Below are positions 9,786-18,504 of a DNA stretch of 64,000 bases, piece after piece. This DNA comes from Crateriforma conspicua (GTDB taxonomy: Bacteria > Planctomycetota > Planctomycetia > Pirellulales > Pirellulaceae): positions 5,994,501 through 6,058,500 of the forward strand of contig NZ_CP036319.1 in assembly GCF_007752935.1 (NCBI RefSeq), read 5' to 3'. Numbering within the stretch: position 1 is the first letter of the stretch; each line of letters opens with the position of its first letter. The notes below the pieces were generated by a model. The model did not search any database. It was not told the DNA's origin and was given only the letters and a program-made list of their open reading frames with translations. The position numbers and the translations under genes were made by a program.

Positions 9786-10484
9786 ATGACTTGCAAACTG
9801 ACTTGGTTGTCCCACGGCACTTGGCTGATCGAATCGGGAAAGCTGAAGATCATGCTGGACCCGTTCTTGACCGATAATCCGACCGCCACGGCGAAATCGT
9901 CGGACTTCGATGACGTCAATCACATCCTGGTGTCGCACGGCCACGGCGATCACGTCGGCGATTTGGTCGACGTCGCCCAGCGGAGCGGTGCGATGGTGGT
10001 CGCCAGTTTCGAACTGGTGAACTGGTTGGGCGGTCAGGGCATTGAAAACGCCAGCCCGATGAACATCGGTGGGCAGATCGAAATCTCCGTCGGCGAAGAC
10101 GATGTCGCGACGGTCAAAATGGTCCCCGCCATCCACAGCAGCGGGCTTCCCGATGGTTCCTACGGTGGACCGGCGTCCGGTTTCGTGATCGGCATCGGCG
10201 GACGGCGCATTTATTTCGCCTGTGACACGGCCTATTACAGTGACATGGATTTTTACGCCGGCGGCGTGGACGCGGCCGTGTTACCGATCGGTGACTGCTT
10301 CACCATGGGGATCGACGATTCGATCGCGGCGGTCAAGCGGATCGGTCCCAAATGCGTCCTGCCGGCTCACTACAACACCTGGCCGCCGATCGCCCAGGAC
10401 GCGGACGCTTGGTCCGAACGAGTCAAAGCTGAAACCGATGCGGAACCCGTTGTCCCGCAAATCGGCCAAGCGTTCGAAATCTAG
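9786..10484 (+). CDS. UPF0173-family metal-dependent hydrolase
   Basis: 232 residues with a metallo-beta-lactamase fold. The metal motif HxHxDH is SHGHGDH (H51, H53, D55, H56). Later ligands are likely the His in MVPAIHSSG, the Asp in YFACDTAYYSD and the His in LPAHYNTWP. The N-terminus LTWLSHGTWLIESGKLKIMLDPFL is typical of UPF0173. The substrate is unknown. Members with determined structures look like phosphodiesterase or ribonuclease-like enzymes, but activity should not be assumed. The ATG at 9786 gives the expected family length. It lies 111 bases after trpB on the same strand and converges on the Rieske protein gene. Confidence 0.87.
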   Translation: MTCKLTWLSHGTWLIESGKLKIMLDPFLTDNPTATAKSSDFDDVNHILVSHGHGDHVGDLVDVAQRSGAMVVASFELVNWLGGQGIENASPMNIGGQIEISVGEDDVATVKMVPAIHSSGLPDGSYGGPASGFVIGIGGRRIYFACDTAYYSDMDFYAGGVDAAVLPIGDCFTMGIDDSIAAVKRIGPKCVLPAHYNTWPPIAQDADAWSERVKAETDAEPVVPQIGQAFEI

Positions 10485-10531
10485 GCTGTTCCGCCCGCTC
10501 TTTTAGACGCCCGGCCTTTTAAACACCCAGG

Positions 10532-10546
10532 CAGACGAGACGTCTG
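10532..10546. other. Short hairpin in the convergent gap 10485-10589
   Basis: CAGACG, loop AGA, CGTCTG: a perfect six-base stem between the stop codons of the UPF0173 gene and the convergent Rieske gene. No long T-run follows on either strand, so a role as a two-way terminator is only a guess from its position. Confidence 0.3.
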
Positions 10547-10589
10547 GGCCATAGGGCACCCGTTGTATCGCGGGCCTTGCGATTCCGGC

Positions 10590-10916
10590 TCACTCGGAAG
10601 CGGGATCAGTCTTTTCTCGGACCCACACGTCATCCCCTTCCACCTTGACCTCAAAGGCATCGACCTTGGTTCGCGGGTTGTCTTCCCAGGTCCCGTCCTT
10701 GATACAGAAACGCCAAGCGTGCCAAGGACAGGTCACCGTGGCGTCTTCGACGTGCCCTTCGGCCAGCGAGGCCCCCATGTGAGGGCACAGATCATCGATC
10801 GCGTACCAGCCTTCGTCGGTCCGAAAAACGGCCACCATCCGCCCGTCGACGGGTACGGCTCGCCCGACATTCAGGTCAAAATCATCGACTTTCCCGACAT
10901 TCTCGAATTCGGCCAT
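10590..10916 (-). CDS. Rieske [2Fe-2S] ferredoxin-like protein
   Basis: 108 residues, a stand-alone Rieske domain. The cluster ligands are in CPHMG (C44, H46) and CPWHAW (C63, H66). It resembles the small subunit of nitrite reductase (NirD) and the ferredoxin parts of Rieske oxygenases. It has no signal peptide, so it is a cytosolic electron carrier. No oxygenase or reductase partner is adjacent, so its partner is unknown. It is convergent with the UPF0173 gene and divergent from the radical SAM gene at 11086. Confidence 0.88.
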   Translation of the reverse strand: MAEFENVGKVDDFDLNVGRAVPVDGRMVAVFRTDEGWYAIDDLCPHMGASLAEGHVEDATVTCPWHAWRFCIKDGTWEDNPRTKVDAFEVKVEGDDVWVREKTDPASE

Positions 10917-10969
10917 CTAACTTTGTCACTTACTTTGCGGTTGCATGTCGCGTGCGGAAACGCACAAAC

Positions 10970-10997
10970 TTGCCGTACGTACAGCATTCAATAGAAC
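10970..10997 (+). promoter_or_regulatory. Candidate housekeeping promoter for the radical SAM gene at 11086
   Basis: TTGCCG, 16 bases, TAGAAC, about 89 bases upstream of the start codon. It matches the -35/-10 consensus at four of six positions in each box. A small hairpin with a GAAA loop (GTGCG/CGCAC) lies just upstream. Seen by eye only. Confidence 0.3.
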
Positions 10998-11085
10998 GAT
11001 CGCGGACGCCATGGCACACGGGGGTCAGATTCCTTCCGGACCGCTCGGCGACCGCGACCTTTAACTTCGACCACGGTTTGCCAAC

Positions 11086-12924
11086 ATGATCAACCAAACG
11101 CGACGTCGGTTTTTGGAATCCCAAATCTGGCCTCACGTTCAAACACCGGCACAGTATGTCGGCGGCGAGCGGAACATTGTGGTCAAAGATCACCGCGACG
11201 TGCGCGGCAAGTTGGCAATCGGCTTTCCTGATGCCTACACGATCGGCATGAGCCACCACGGTTTGCAAGTCCTGTACAGCTTGATGAACCGTCGCAGCGA
11301 TTGGTGTGCCGAGCGGGTGTTCACGCCCTGGCCGGACATGGAAGCGTTGCTGCGTCGGCACGACGTGCCGCTGTACACGCTGGAAACGTTCACGGCGTTG
11401 TCAGATTTCGACGTCGTCGGGCTCAGCCTGCAATACGAAATCAGTTCGCCGAACGTGCTGACGATGATCGACCTGGGGGGAATCCCCTTGGAATCAAATG
11501 ATCGCACGATGGCCGATCCGCTGTTGGTCGCCGGCGGTCCGTGCTGCCAAAACCCCGAACCGATGGCGGACTATTTCGACGTCATGATCACCGGGGACGG
11601 CGAACCCGCGTTGCCAGAAATTTGCGACTTGTGGCTGGAGCTGAAACAAAAATATCGTCGCGACGACGGCACCTTTGCCGACGGCGAAGACGGTCGACGT
11701 CAGCGTGCCGAAGCATTGGCCGTGGTGGCCGGTAAGTTGCCGTGGGCCTACGTCCCGCGTTTCTATCAGCCCGAATATGCCGGGGATCGCATCGTCGCGC
11801 TGAACCGGTTGCGTGATGATGTGCCCGAAACGATCGCCCCCAGCGTGATCAGCGACTTGGACGGCACCCCGTTGCCGACCGAACCCATCGTTCCTTACAT
11901 CGATTGCGTGCACGACCGAATCGCGATTGAAATCATGCGTGGCTGTCCCCACCTGTGCCGGTTCTGTCAAAGCACGGTCATCAAACGACCGCTGCGAATC
12001 CGCGAAGTCGAAACCATCGTCCAAGCGGCCATCGATAGCTATGAAAGCACGGGCTACAACGAAATCAGCATCCTGTCGCTGTCCAGCAGCGACTACCCGC
12101 ACTTTGAACCGCTGGTTCACCGTTTGCACGAGGTGTTCAAACCTCTGGGCGTCAACATCAGCGTCCCCAGCTTGCGGGTGAACGATCAACTTCGAACGCT
12201 GCCCCAACTGATCGGCAACGGGCGACGCAGCAGCATGACGCTGGCACCGGAAGTCGCGCGCGATGACATGCGTGAACAGATCCGCAAGAAGATCAAAAAC
12301 AGCGACCTGATCGAAGGCTGTCGCGTCGCGTTTCAAAACGGTTTTGAAAGCGTCAAGCTTTATTTCATGTGCGGCTTGCCTGGCGAGCGAGAAATCGACC
12401 TGGACGGCATCGTCGATCTGGCCGAACAGATCGCCACCGTCGGCAAAGAAGTTCGTGGCCGTTATGCCCGCGTCACCGCCAGCGTGTCCAATTTCGTTCC
12501 CAAAGCCCACACGCCATATCAGTGGAACGGAATGCAACACCGCGATTATTTCCACTGGGCCCACAAGTACATGCGACGTCGCTGCAAAATCCGCAGCGTC
12601 AAAGTCAAATGTCACGACGTGGAAACCAGCCTGCTCGAAGGCGTCCTCAGCCGCGGCGACCGACGCACGGGCAAGGCCATCCGTCTGTCCTGGGAACGTG
12701 GCGCTCGCATGGACGGCTGGACCGAACACCTGGATGCCGATCGATGGTGGACCGCGATCGAAGACGCCGGCATTAACGTGGAATCCCAAGTCCACCAGCC
12801 CTATCAGATGATGGACAAGCTGCCCTGGGATCACGTGAACGTCAAATTCGGCCGCGCCTATCTGGAAAAAGAACAGGACCGATCGACCGTCCAATTGGCC
12901 GCGATGGCAACCGTTCAGTCGTAA
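11086..12924 (+). CDS. B12-binding-domain radical SAM protein (TIGR03960-like)
   Basis: 612 residues. The first half is a cobalamin-binding-like domain (IGFPDAYTIGMSHHGLQVLY, ADPLLVAGGPCCQNPEP). The radical SAM core follows, with its cluster motif GCPHLCRFC (C-x3-C-x2-C) near residue 290. Then come LSLSSSDYP and LYFMCGLPGERE. The order and the phrase EIMRGCPHLCRFCQ fit the TIGR03960 family of uncharacterised radical SAM proteins. In many bacteria that family is fused or adjacent to a DUF2344 domain involved in tRNA or ribosome-related modification; no such domain is present here. The substrate is unknown. The ATG at 11086 starts MINQTRRRFLESQIWPHVQ, typical of the family. Confidence 0.85.
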   Translation: MINQTRRRFLESQIWPHVQTPAQYVGGERNIVVKDHRDVRGKLAIGFPDAYTIGMSHHGLQVLYSLMNRRSDWCAERVFTPWPDMEALLRRHDVPLYTLETFTALSDFDVVGLSLQYEISSPNVLTMIDLGGIPLESNDRTMADPLLVAGGPCCQNPEPMADYFDVMITGDGEPALPEICDLWLELKQKYRRDDGTFADGEDGRRQRAEALAVVAGKLPWAYVPRFYQPEYAGDRIVALNRLRDDVPETIAPSVISDLDGTPLPTEPIVPYIDCVHDRIAIEIMRGCPHLCRFCQSTVIKRPLRIREVETIVQAAIDSYESTGYNEISILSLSSSDYPHFEPLVHRLHEVFKPLGVNISVPSLRVNDQLRTLPQLIGNGRRSSMTLAPEVARDDMREQIRKKIKNSDLIEGCRVAFQNGFESVKLYFMCGLPGEREIDLDGIVDLAEQIATVGKEVRGRYARVTASVSNFVPKAHTPYQWNGMQHRDYFHWAHKYMRRRCKIRSVKVKCHDVETSLLEGVLSRGDRRTGKAIRLSWERGARMDGWTEHLDADRWWTAIEDAGINVESQVHQPYQMMDKLPWDHVNVKFGRAYLEKEQDRSTVQLAAMATVQS

Positions 12925-13008
12925 GGCCAAGTCGTCTTTCGGACCAAGGTTCAAACCGCCCTTCGCCGCGGCAAACCGTCCCGAAAACGCCGCTGCGAAA
13001 AAACTGAA

Positions 13009-13046
13009 CATTTGACCACATCGCAGTTTTGCGTTACGGTCAAATG
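13009..13046. promoter_or_regulatory. Inverted repeat CATTTGACC-N20-GGTCAAATG straddling a candidate promoter
   Basis: Two perfect nine-base half-sites (13009-13017 and 13038-13046) separated by 20 bases. The left half contains a candidate -35 (TTGACC, 13012-13017) and the right half overlaps a candidate -10 (TACGGT, 13035-13040) at a 17-base spacing. It lies about 75 bases upstream of the GTG start of the radical SAM-UdgX operon. It looks like an operator for a dimeric regulator acting on that operon. The regulator is unknown. Confidence 0.5.
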
Positions 13047-13120
13047 CGGTTAACCAAGGTTGCCGCGAATGGTCGGCGATCGGCACGACGGATTCACAGG
13101 CGACGGGGAAAACGGTTGAC

Positions 13121-14404
13121 GTGACGGCGAAGGATCTATCTGGAAAGTTGGCGATTCTGGCGGATGCCGCCAAATACGATGCCTCGTGCGCCAGCAGCGG
13201 GTCACGCCGCGAAAGTCGTGGCGGGCTGGGCAGCACCGAAGGCATGGGGATTTGCCACAGCTACACCCCCGATGGACGCTGTGTTTCGCTGTTGAAAATC
13301 TTGCTGACCAATTACTGCGTTTTTGATTGCCAGTACTGTGTCAACCGCATCAGCAGCGACACGCCACGTGCGCGTTTCAGCGTCAACGAAGTCGTTCGAT
13401 TGACGATGGATTTCTATCGACGCAACTACATCGAAGGTCTGTTTCTTAGCAGCGGCATCATTCAATCGTCCGACTACACGATGGAACAGATGTTGGACGT
13501 CGCGCGGACGCTGCGCGAACGAGAGTCGTTTCGCGGCTACATCCATCTCAAGACCATTCCTGGTGCCAGCGACGATCTGATCCAACAGGCGGGCACCTAT
13601 GCCGACCGCCTGAGCGTCAATATTGAGCTGCCCACCGAAGCGGACCTGAAACGATTGGCACCGGAGAAGAAGCGTCCCGAGTTAGAACAGTCGATGAATC
13701 GGATCAAGGTGAAACGTGACGAACACGTGCGTGACCAAAAGGCTGGATTCAAACATGCCGGCAAATTCGTACCGGCCGGGCAAAGCACTCAAATGATCGT
13801 GGGTGCCACCGACACGTCCGACCGACAAATTTTGGATACCAGCAGCCACCTGTATCAAACGCACGCAATGCGACGTGTCTATTACAGTGCCTTCAGCCCC
13901 ATTCCGCACGCCGATTCAAGGCTGCCCGGAAAATCGCCGCCATTGGTTCGTGAACATCGTCTGTACCAGGCGGATTGGCTGATCCGGTTCTATGGTTTCG
14001 ATGCCGAGGAATTAACCACCGCCGAATCGGCGAACTTGGATTTGCAAATGGATCCCAAGTTGGCGTGGGCACTGCGGCATCGCGATCGCTTTCCGGTGGA
14101 CATCAATCGTGCCGATCGCGAAATGCTTCTTCGCGTTCCCGGTATCGGCAGCCGAGGCGTCAAACGCATCCTGCAGACTCGGCGACATCACAATATTCGT
14201 GACGAAGACCTTGCGGCGATGGGCATCGTTTACAAAAAGGCTCGGCCGTTCTTGATCACCGCGGATCGAAATTCCGGCCCTCTGTCTTTGGATTCGCCTT
14301 TCCTGCGAAGCCAGCTTCGTCCGTCACAGCGGCAACTACGTCTTTTCGATGATGACCCGTCCGCCGACGATGGGACGACATCACGGTTGGAGGTCCTGCC
14401 GTGA
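13121..14404 (+). CDS. Putative DNA modification/repair radical SAM protein (TIGR03916-like)
   Basis: 427 residues. The radical SAM cluster motif is CVFDCQYC (C66, C70, C73), after GGLGSTEGMGICHSYTPDGR, a hallmark of the TIGR03916 family. The C-terminal part has a helix-hairpin-helix (INRADREMLLRVPGIGSRGV), a DNA-backbone-binding element. Members are regularly paired with a DUF4130/UdgX protein, as here, and a role in DNA repair or base modification is inferred from that pairing. The reaction is unknown. The start is GTG at 13121. The next gene starts inside its stop codon (GTGA overlap), so the two are translationally coupled. Confidence 0.87.
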   Translation: MTAKDLSGKLAILADAAKYDASCASSGSRRESRGGLGSTEGMGICHSYTPDGRCVSLLKILLTNYCVFDCQYCVNRISSDTPRARFSVNEVVRLTMDFYRRNYIEGLFLSSGIIQSSDYTMEQMLDVARTLRERESFRGYIHLKTIPGASDDLIQQAGTYADRLSVNIELPTEADLKRLAPEKKRPELEQSMNRIKVKRDEHVRDQKAGFKHAGKFVPAGQSTQMIVGATDTSDRQILDTSSHLYQTHAMRRVYYSAFSPIPHADSRLPGKSPPLVREHRLYQADWLIRFYGFDAEELTTAESANLDLQMDPKLAWALRHRDRFPVDINRADREMLLRVPGIGSRGVKRILQTRRHHNIRDEDLAAMGIVYKKARPFLITADRNSGPLSLDSPFLRSQLRPSQRQLRLFDDDPSADDGTTSRLEVLP

Positions 14405-15870
14405 CGGCCAGTGAAGAACTGATGTCCGTCGGCGCGACCCATTTTGACGATTGGCGAAACACGGCTCGCCGGCTGGTCACCATCGGATCCCATCCGTCGA
14501 CGGTGCGTTGGATCGACCAGCGGGGCGATGACGCTTCGAAACAAAAGGACTTGTTCGGAAACGTGGCGGGCCCCGATGTCGGCAGATCGCTTCCAGCATC
14601 GGACGCCCCCGATTCGCTCCCGTCCCTGCGTGTGCCGGGAAAGTTCATCCAGTGGGCCAAAACCATCGCCAGTCACAGCGACCCAGGACGCTGGGAATTG
14701 CTGTACCGCCTGCTGTGGCGAATGACTGGTGGCGAGCGACATTTGTTGCAGATCGCATCGGACCCGGATGTCCGTCGGGCGGCCCAAATGCACTCCGCAG
14801 TCCGGCGTGACGCTCATAAGACCAAAGCGTTCGTTCGATTCCGAAAAACAATCGACGACGTCGGCGAATTGTTCGTCGCTTGGCATCGTCCGGATCACTA
14901 TTCCCTTGACCTGACCGCGGACTTTTTTGCTCGGCGTTTTGACGTGATGCGTTGGACCATCATGACGCCACGCCAATCGGTTTACTGGGACAACCAAACC
15001 CTTCACTTCGGCGATGGATCCCCTCGCAGCGATGCGCCGGACCATGACCAGTTGGAAGAGCTGTGGAAGACGTATTACGCCCACATTTTCAATCCAGCTC
15101 GTATCAAGCTGGATGCCATGCGAGCCGAAATGCCCAAGAAGCACTGGCCGACGATGCCCGAAACGTCATTGATCGATGACATGCTTCGTGATGCGCCACA
15201 GCGAGTCCGACAAATGGTGCGGCACCAGGAAGGCGGACCAACCGCTAAATCGTTCTTGCCAACGTCCGATCGAACGCTGGCATCGTTGTGCAACGCGGCG
15301 TTGGTCTGTGAAAGTTGCGAATTGCATCGGGATGCCAGTCGCGTCGTCTTCGGTCGTGGTCCGGCCGACGCCAAACTGGTCATCGTCGGCGAACAACCGG
15401 GTGACATGGAAGATCGATCCGGCGAACCATTCGTCGGCCCAGCGGGACAGCTTTTGCGTCGAACCATGGCCGACGTCGGGCTGGACGCCACACAGGTCTA
15501 CATCACCAACGCGGTGAAGCATTTCAAATTCAAATTGCAGGGAAAACGACGATTGCACGTGAAGCCGTCCTCGCGTGAAATCGCCGCATGCCGGCCTTGG
15601 TTGGAAGCGGAACTGGACGCGATTCGTCCCGCGATGATTTTGTGCCTCGGCGCAACCGCAGCATCAGTCATCAAAGGACCGAACTTTCGCATCACTCGCC
15701 AGCGTGGCGAAGTCGACAAATGCGATCACGCCAAGTGGGCGATGGCAACGTACCATCCGTCAGCCTTGCTGAGGGTTCCAGACGAACACGCCCGCGCACG
15801 AATGATGGCCATGTTCACCGAAGACCTTCGCCGAACCGCGGAACACCATCGGATTTTGAATCAGTCCTGA
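14401..15870 (+). CDS. udgX: DUF4130 domain fused to UdgX-type uracil-DNA glycosylase
   Basis: 489 residues. Residues 1-270 form the DUF4130 domain (TIGR03915-like) of unknown role. From about 285 on comes a family 4-like uracil-DNA glycosylase: CESCELHRDA supplies iron-sulfur cysteines, GEQPGDMEDRSGEPFVGPAG is the uracil/active-site region, and YHPSALLR is the late motif. The diagnostic UdgX loop KRRLHVKP is present, with His386 at the position that, in characterised UdgX, bonds covalently to the abasic sugar after uracil release. It starts with GTG overlapping the previous stop by four bases. Its last ten bases overlap the tail of the convergent photolyase fusion. It is probably co-expressed with the radical SAM protein. 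Confidence 0.9.
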   Translation: MTASEELMSVGATHFDDWRNTARRLVTIGSHPSTVRWIDQRGDDASKQKDLFGNVAGPDVGRSLPASDAPDSLPSLRVPGKFIQWAKTIASHSDPGRWELLYRLLWRMTGGERHLLQIASDPDVRRAAQMHSAVRRDAHKTKAFVRFRKTIDDVGELFVAWHRPDHYSLDLTADFFARRFDVMRWTIMTPRQSVYWDNQTLHFGDGSPRSDAPDHDQLEELWKTYYAHIFNPARIKLDAMRAEMPKKHWPTMPETSLIDDMLRDAPQRVRQMVRHQEGGPTAKSFLPTSDRTLASLCNAALVCESCELHRDASRVVFGRGPADAKLVIVGEQPGDMEDRSGEPFVGPAGQLLRRTMADVGLDATQVYITNAVKHFKFKLQGKRRLHVKPSSREIAACRPWLEAELDAIRPAMILCLGATAASVIKGPNFRITRQRGEVDKCDHAKWAMATYHPSALLRVPDEHARARMMAMFTEDLRRTAEHHRILNQS

Positions 15871-18371
15871 AGTCCGATTCTTTCGGCGACGTTGGTTGCA
15901 GCCTTTGGGTTGTCGGCCTTTTCCATCCACTGGGCCAAATCAACCGCGGCTCGATCAATCGTGTAGTGACGCAAGACCTGCCCGGCCAATGCCTGGCCCG
16001 ATAAGAACGCGGCTTCCACGTCGTGCCCCAAACACCAATCGCCACAGACTCCCAACCGTTCGGTCGGTTCCCACAAACATTCGTCATCAAGCGCTGATGC
16101 GACCCCCGAGAACCGCCACAGGTGCGCGTCCAAGTGGCGTACGCGATCAAACTTGCTACCGGTCAAGTCACGAAGACTGTCCAACAGCATCGATGCGACC
16201 TGGTCTTTGGGTCGATCCAAATTTGCCAACGTCCACTCCGACGACGCATGCACGACCCAACTGGTTGAACCAGTACTCGCGTGATCCGGCTTGGACGCTT
16301 GTCGGGTGACCCAGTGCAAGGGGCCGTCGGTCACGATCGCCGCGTCATACCCGATGGTGTCAATTTCTTGATCGCACCCGAACATTGCCGCCCAGCATGG
16401 CTGTGGCTTCACTTGTTGTGCCCTTTCCGCCAACGTCGGCGAAACATCAACCAGCAATTCAGCGGCTTGCGGTGGCGGGCAGTTGACCAGAACCACATCA
16501 AAATCACCGAACACATTCCCAGACGCATCATGCAATTGATAACGCTGGTCGTCCCCACCGCGGATGCGACGGATTCGAGTACCTAGATGAATGTGCAAGT
16601 CTTTTGCCAGATGCTTCGCCAATGCATTCATGGTGGGCGTCCCGACGAATCGTGCCGGTGGCTGTCGACGCTGCACCGATCGCCCTTGACCGTCCAAGCA
16701 AACAAACCGTCCCAACCATGCTTGCACCAGCCCATCTTGTTGCCAGCTTTGGACATGCTTGGCAAAACGGCCGTCGCGTGCCGTAAAGCACTGGGCACCA
16801 TGATCGAAACACAACCAGCGACCATCCACCTCGGCACGTCGTGTGGCCAATCGCCCGCCGACGCCCCGAGACTTGTCGAACAAAGTCACCGTCATCCCGT
16901 GGTCCATCAGCGTGCGCGCGGCGGTCAGTCCTCCCAACCCCGCACCAACGATGGCCACCTTGGGCATCGAACGTGCGATCGGGCGTCCAACGACGTGGCA
17001 GTAACGGTCCAGATTGATACGGCTTTGATGTTCCTTGGTGGACCGATAGCGGACTTTCCCAAAACAGGGTTGGGGTGGATCGAAAGGACGATCAAACTGA
17101 CCAAAGCACCACAAGATGCCGCCGTAGCTATTGGGATCGCGTCCGTCCAATGCATAGCGATGATTCAAATCCGTACACAGCTGCAGTGCTTGTTGCGAAT
17201 TGTCGGTCCACGGGATGAACGCCTTTCCCCAAGTCATCCGAACGTTGTTGTGCAATTCGCCGTGACGCAGCAGACTTTGCTGACAAGCGTCCCACAGTGA
17301 ATCGCCGGTGCGTCCGCGTCGCAGCGTTTCCCAATGAAATCGTTCTTGCCGCGTATCGGTTTCATGTTGCTGTAAAGTTTCCGTGCTCCAGTCCGGAATC
17401 ACTTCCATCGTGTCCAGTTCATCTTGGTGGAAGTAGCAGTAGTGAAACGACAACTCGCGCCAGATCAACAATTCGTCCAGATACTTTTTTGCATGGTGCT
17501 GATCGGCTTCTCGTGCAATACGGAACGGACTGACCATCCCGTAGTGCAGGTAGGCACTCATACGGCTGACCCCCAGCGGGTCGGCGGCGTCGTTGCGGCG
17601 ATCGGAATAGGCGTTCAATCCCGATCGCTTGAATTCATCCCAGCGACGGTACCCTTCACGCGACCCGCCTGGTGTGTCAGCGACCGGGGCCACGCCGTGA
17701 TCGATCCGGCACTGACCGATCAAATGCGCCAAATCGGCATGCCGTAAATCGAATGGTTCAAACGGCAGAACATCATCGAACATCTGGCAATCGGCGACTT
17801 GGTCCACATACGGCTGCTTCACCGCATCGCGAAACATCGCTTTGGTCTTGGACCGAAATTCGAACGCACGAGTCGACGCCTTTGAAAAGCTGCCCGGCGA
17901 AACCAAACAAGCTGTGTCGACACAGGCGATCGGGGTGGTCGTGATGCTGGCCAGACGTTCTAGCCAGCCCGTCAGTGGTGGAACCGGTGTCTCTTCGGTC
18001 ACCAAAACGGCCGCCCGCCGGGTCAGGTCGCGCAAATGTGGGCCACGGTTGCCCTGACGCTGCAGATGAAAGGCATAACGAATTCCCCGGTCTTCCATCT
18101 GTCGTTTCAGGTCACGGGCCCCTTGCAAAATGAAAGCATGATGCCGATCCGACGCGTAGGGATACGTTTCGCACAGGCCGTGGTAGACCAACAGCGGCAA
18201 ACCATTCTGACGTGCCAGACAAATGGCAACGTCCAAAGCCGGGTTTTCGTGGGCTCTGCAGGCATTGTGCAGCCAATACAGCACCATTTCACCCGGTGGT
18301 CCGGCCGTGCCTTCGGGATGGACTTGCCATCGCGTGCGCACGTCAAGATGCGACGGCAAGTGAATATCCAT
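15861..18371 (-). CDS. Class II-like photolyase fused to a renalase-like FAD oxidoreductase
   Basis: 836 residues in one uninterrupted frame. Residues 1 to about 465 resemble class II CPD photolyases: VLYWLHNACRAHENPAL at the start, YLHYGMVSP, LLIWRELSFHYCYF, HETDTRQERF, LDGRDPNSYGG and the late FGKVRY. At residue 469 a second protein begins, MPKVAIVGAGLGGLTAA with KSRGVGGRLATRR and FDHGAQCFTARD, a dinucleotide-binding flavoprotein of the renalase/amine-oxidase type. The protein should therefore bind two FADs. The internal Met of the second domain could in principle be a separate start, but the frame is continuous. ATG 18371 fits the photolyase N-terminus better than the upstream start at 18470. 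It lies 133 bases downstream of hpnE on the same strand. Confidence 0.82.
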   Translation of the reverse strand: MDIHLPSHLDVRTRWQVHPEGTAGPPGEMVLYWLHNACRAHENPALDVAICLARQNGLPLLVYHGLCETYPYASDRHHAFILQGARDLKRQMEDRGIRYAFHLQRQGNRGPHLRDLTRRAAVLVTEETPVPPLTGWLERLASITTTPIACVDTACLVSPGSFSKASTRAFEFRSKTKAMFRDAVKQPYVDQVADCQMFDDVLPFEPFDLRHADLAHLIGQCRIDHGVAPVADTPGGSREGYRRWDEFKRSGLNAYSDRRNDAADPLGVSRMSAYLHYGMVSPFRIAREADQHHAKKYLDELLIWRELSFHYCYFHQDELDTMEVIPDWSTETLQQHETDTRQERFHWETLRRGRTGDSLWDACQQSLLRHGELHNNVRMTWGKAFIPWTDNSQQALQLCTDLNHRYALDGRDPNSYGGILWCFGQFDRPFDPPQPCFGKVRYRSTKEHQSRINLDRYCHVVGRPIARSMPKVAIVGAGLGGLTAARTLMDHGMTVTLFDKSRGVGGRLATRRAEVDGRWLCFDHGAQCFTARDGRFAKHVQSWQQDGLVQAWLGRFVCLDGQGRSVQRRQPPARFVGTPTMNALAKHLAKDLHIHLGTRIRRIRGGDDQRYQLHDASGNVFGDFDVVLVNCPPPQAAELLVDVSPTLAERAQQVKPQPCWAAMFGCDQEIDTIGYDAAIVTDGPLHWVTRQASKPDHASTGSTSWVVHASSEWTLANLDRPKDQVASMLLDSLRDLTGSKFDRVRHLDAHLWRFSGVASALDDECLWEPTERLGVCGDWCLGHDVEAAFLSGQALAGQVLRHYTIDRAAVDLAQWMEKADNPKAATNVAERIGLQD

Positions 18372-18504
18372 ACGCGGGCTCCGGTGAACGAATGACAATG
18401 ACAGCCTCAGAACTACCGTCAGTCTATGGCAACGGCAATCACCCCTAGCCGGCGGAAACACGTCCACCAACGCGTATCGCCACGATTGCCCCTCGAAAGC
18501 GAGA

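Noticed and set aside
11494-13245. A 583-codon open frame on the minus strand opposite the B12-binding radical SAM gene
   Set aside because: It is a mirror of the real gene caused by GC-rich codon structure. It has no recognisable motif, while the plus strand carries a clear radical SAM protein.
16967-16969. Internal ATG of the renalase-like domain as start of a separate gene
   Set aside because: The photolyase frame runs straight into it with no stop, gap or ribosome site, so a fusion is the simpler reading; internal initiation cannot be fully excluded.
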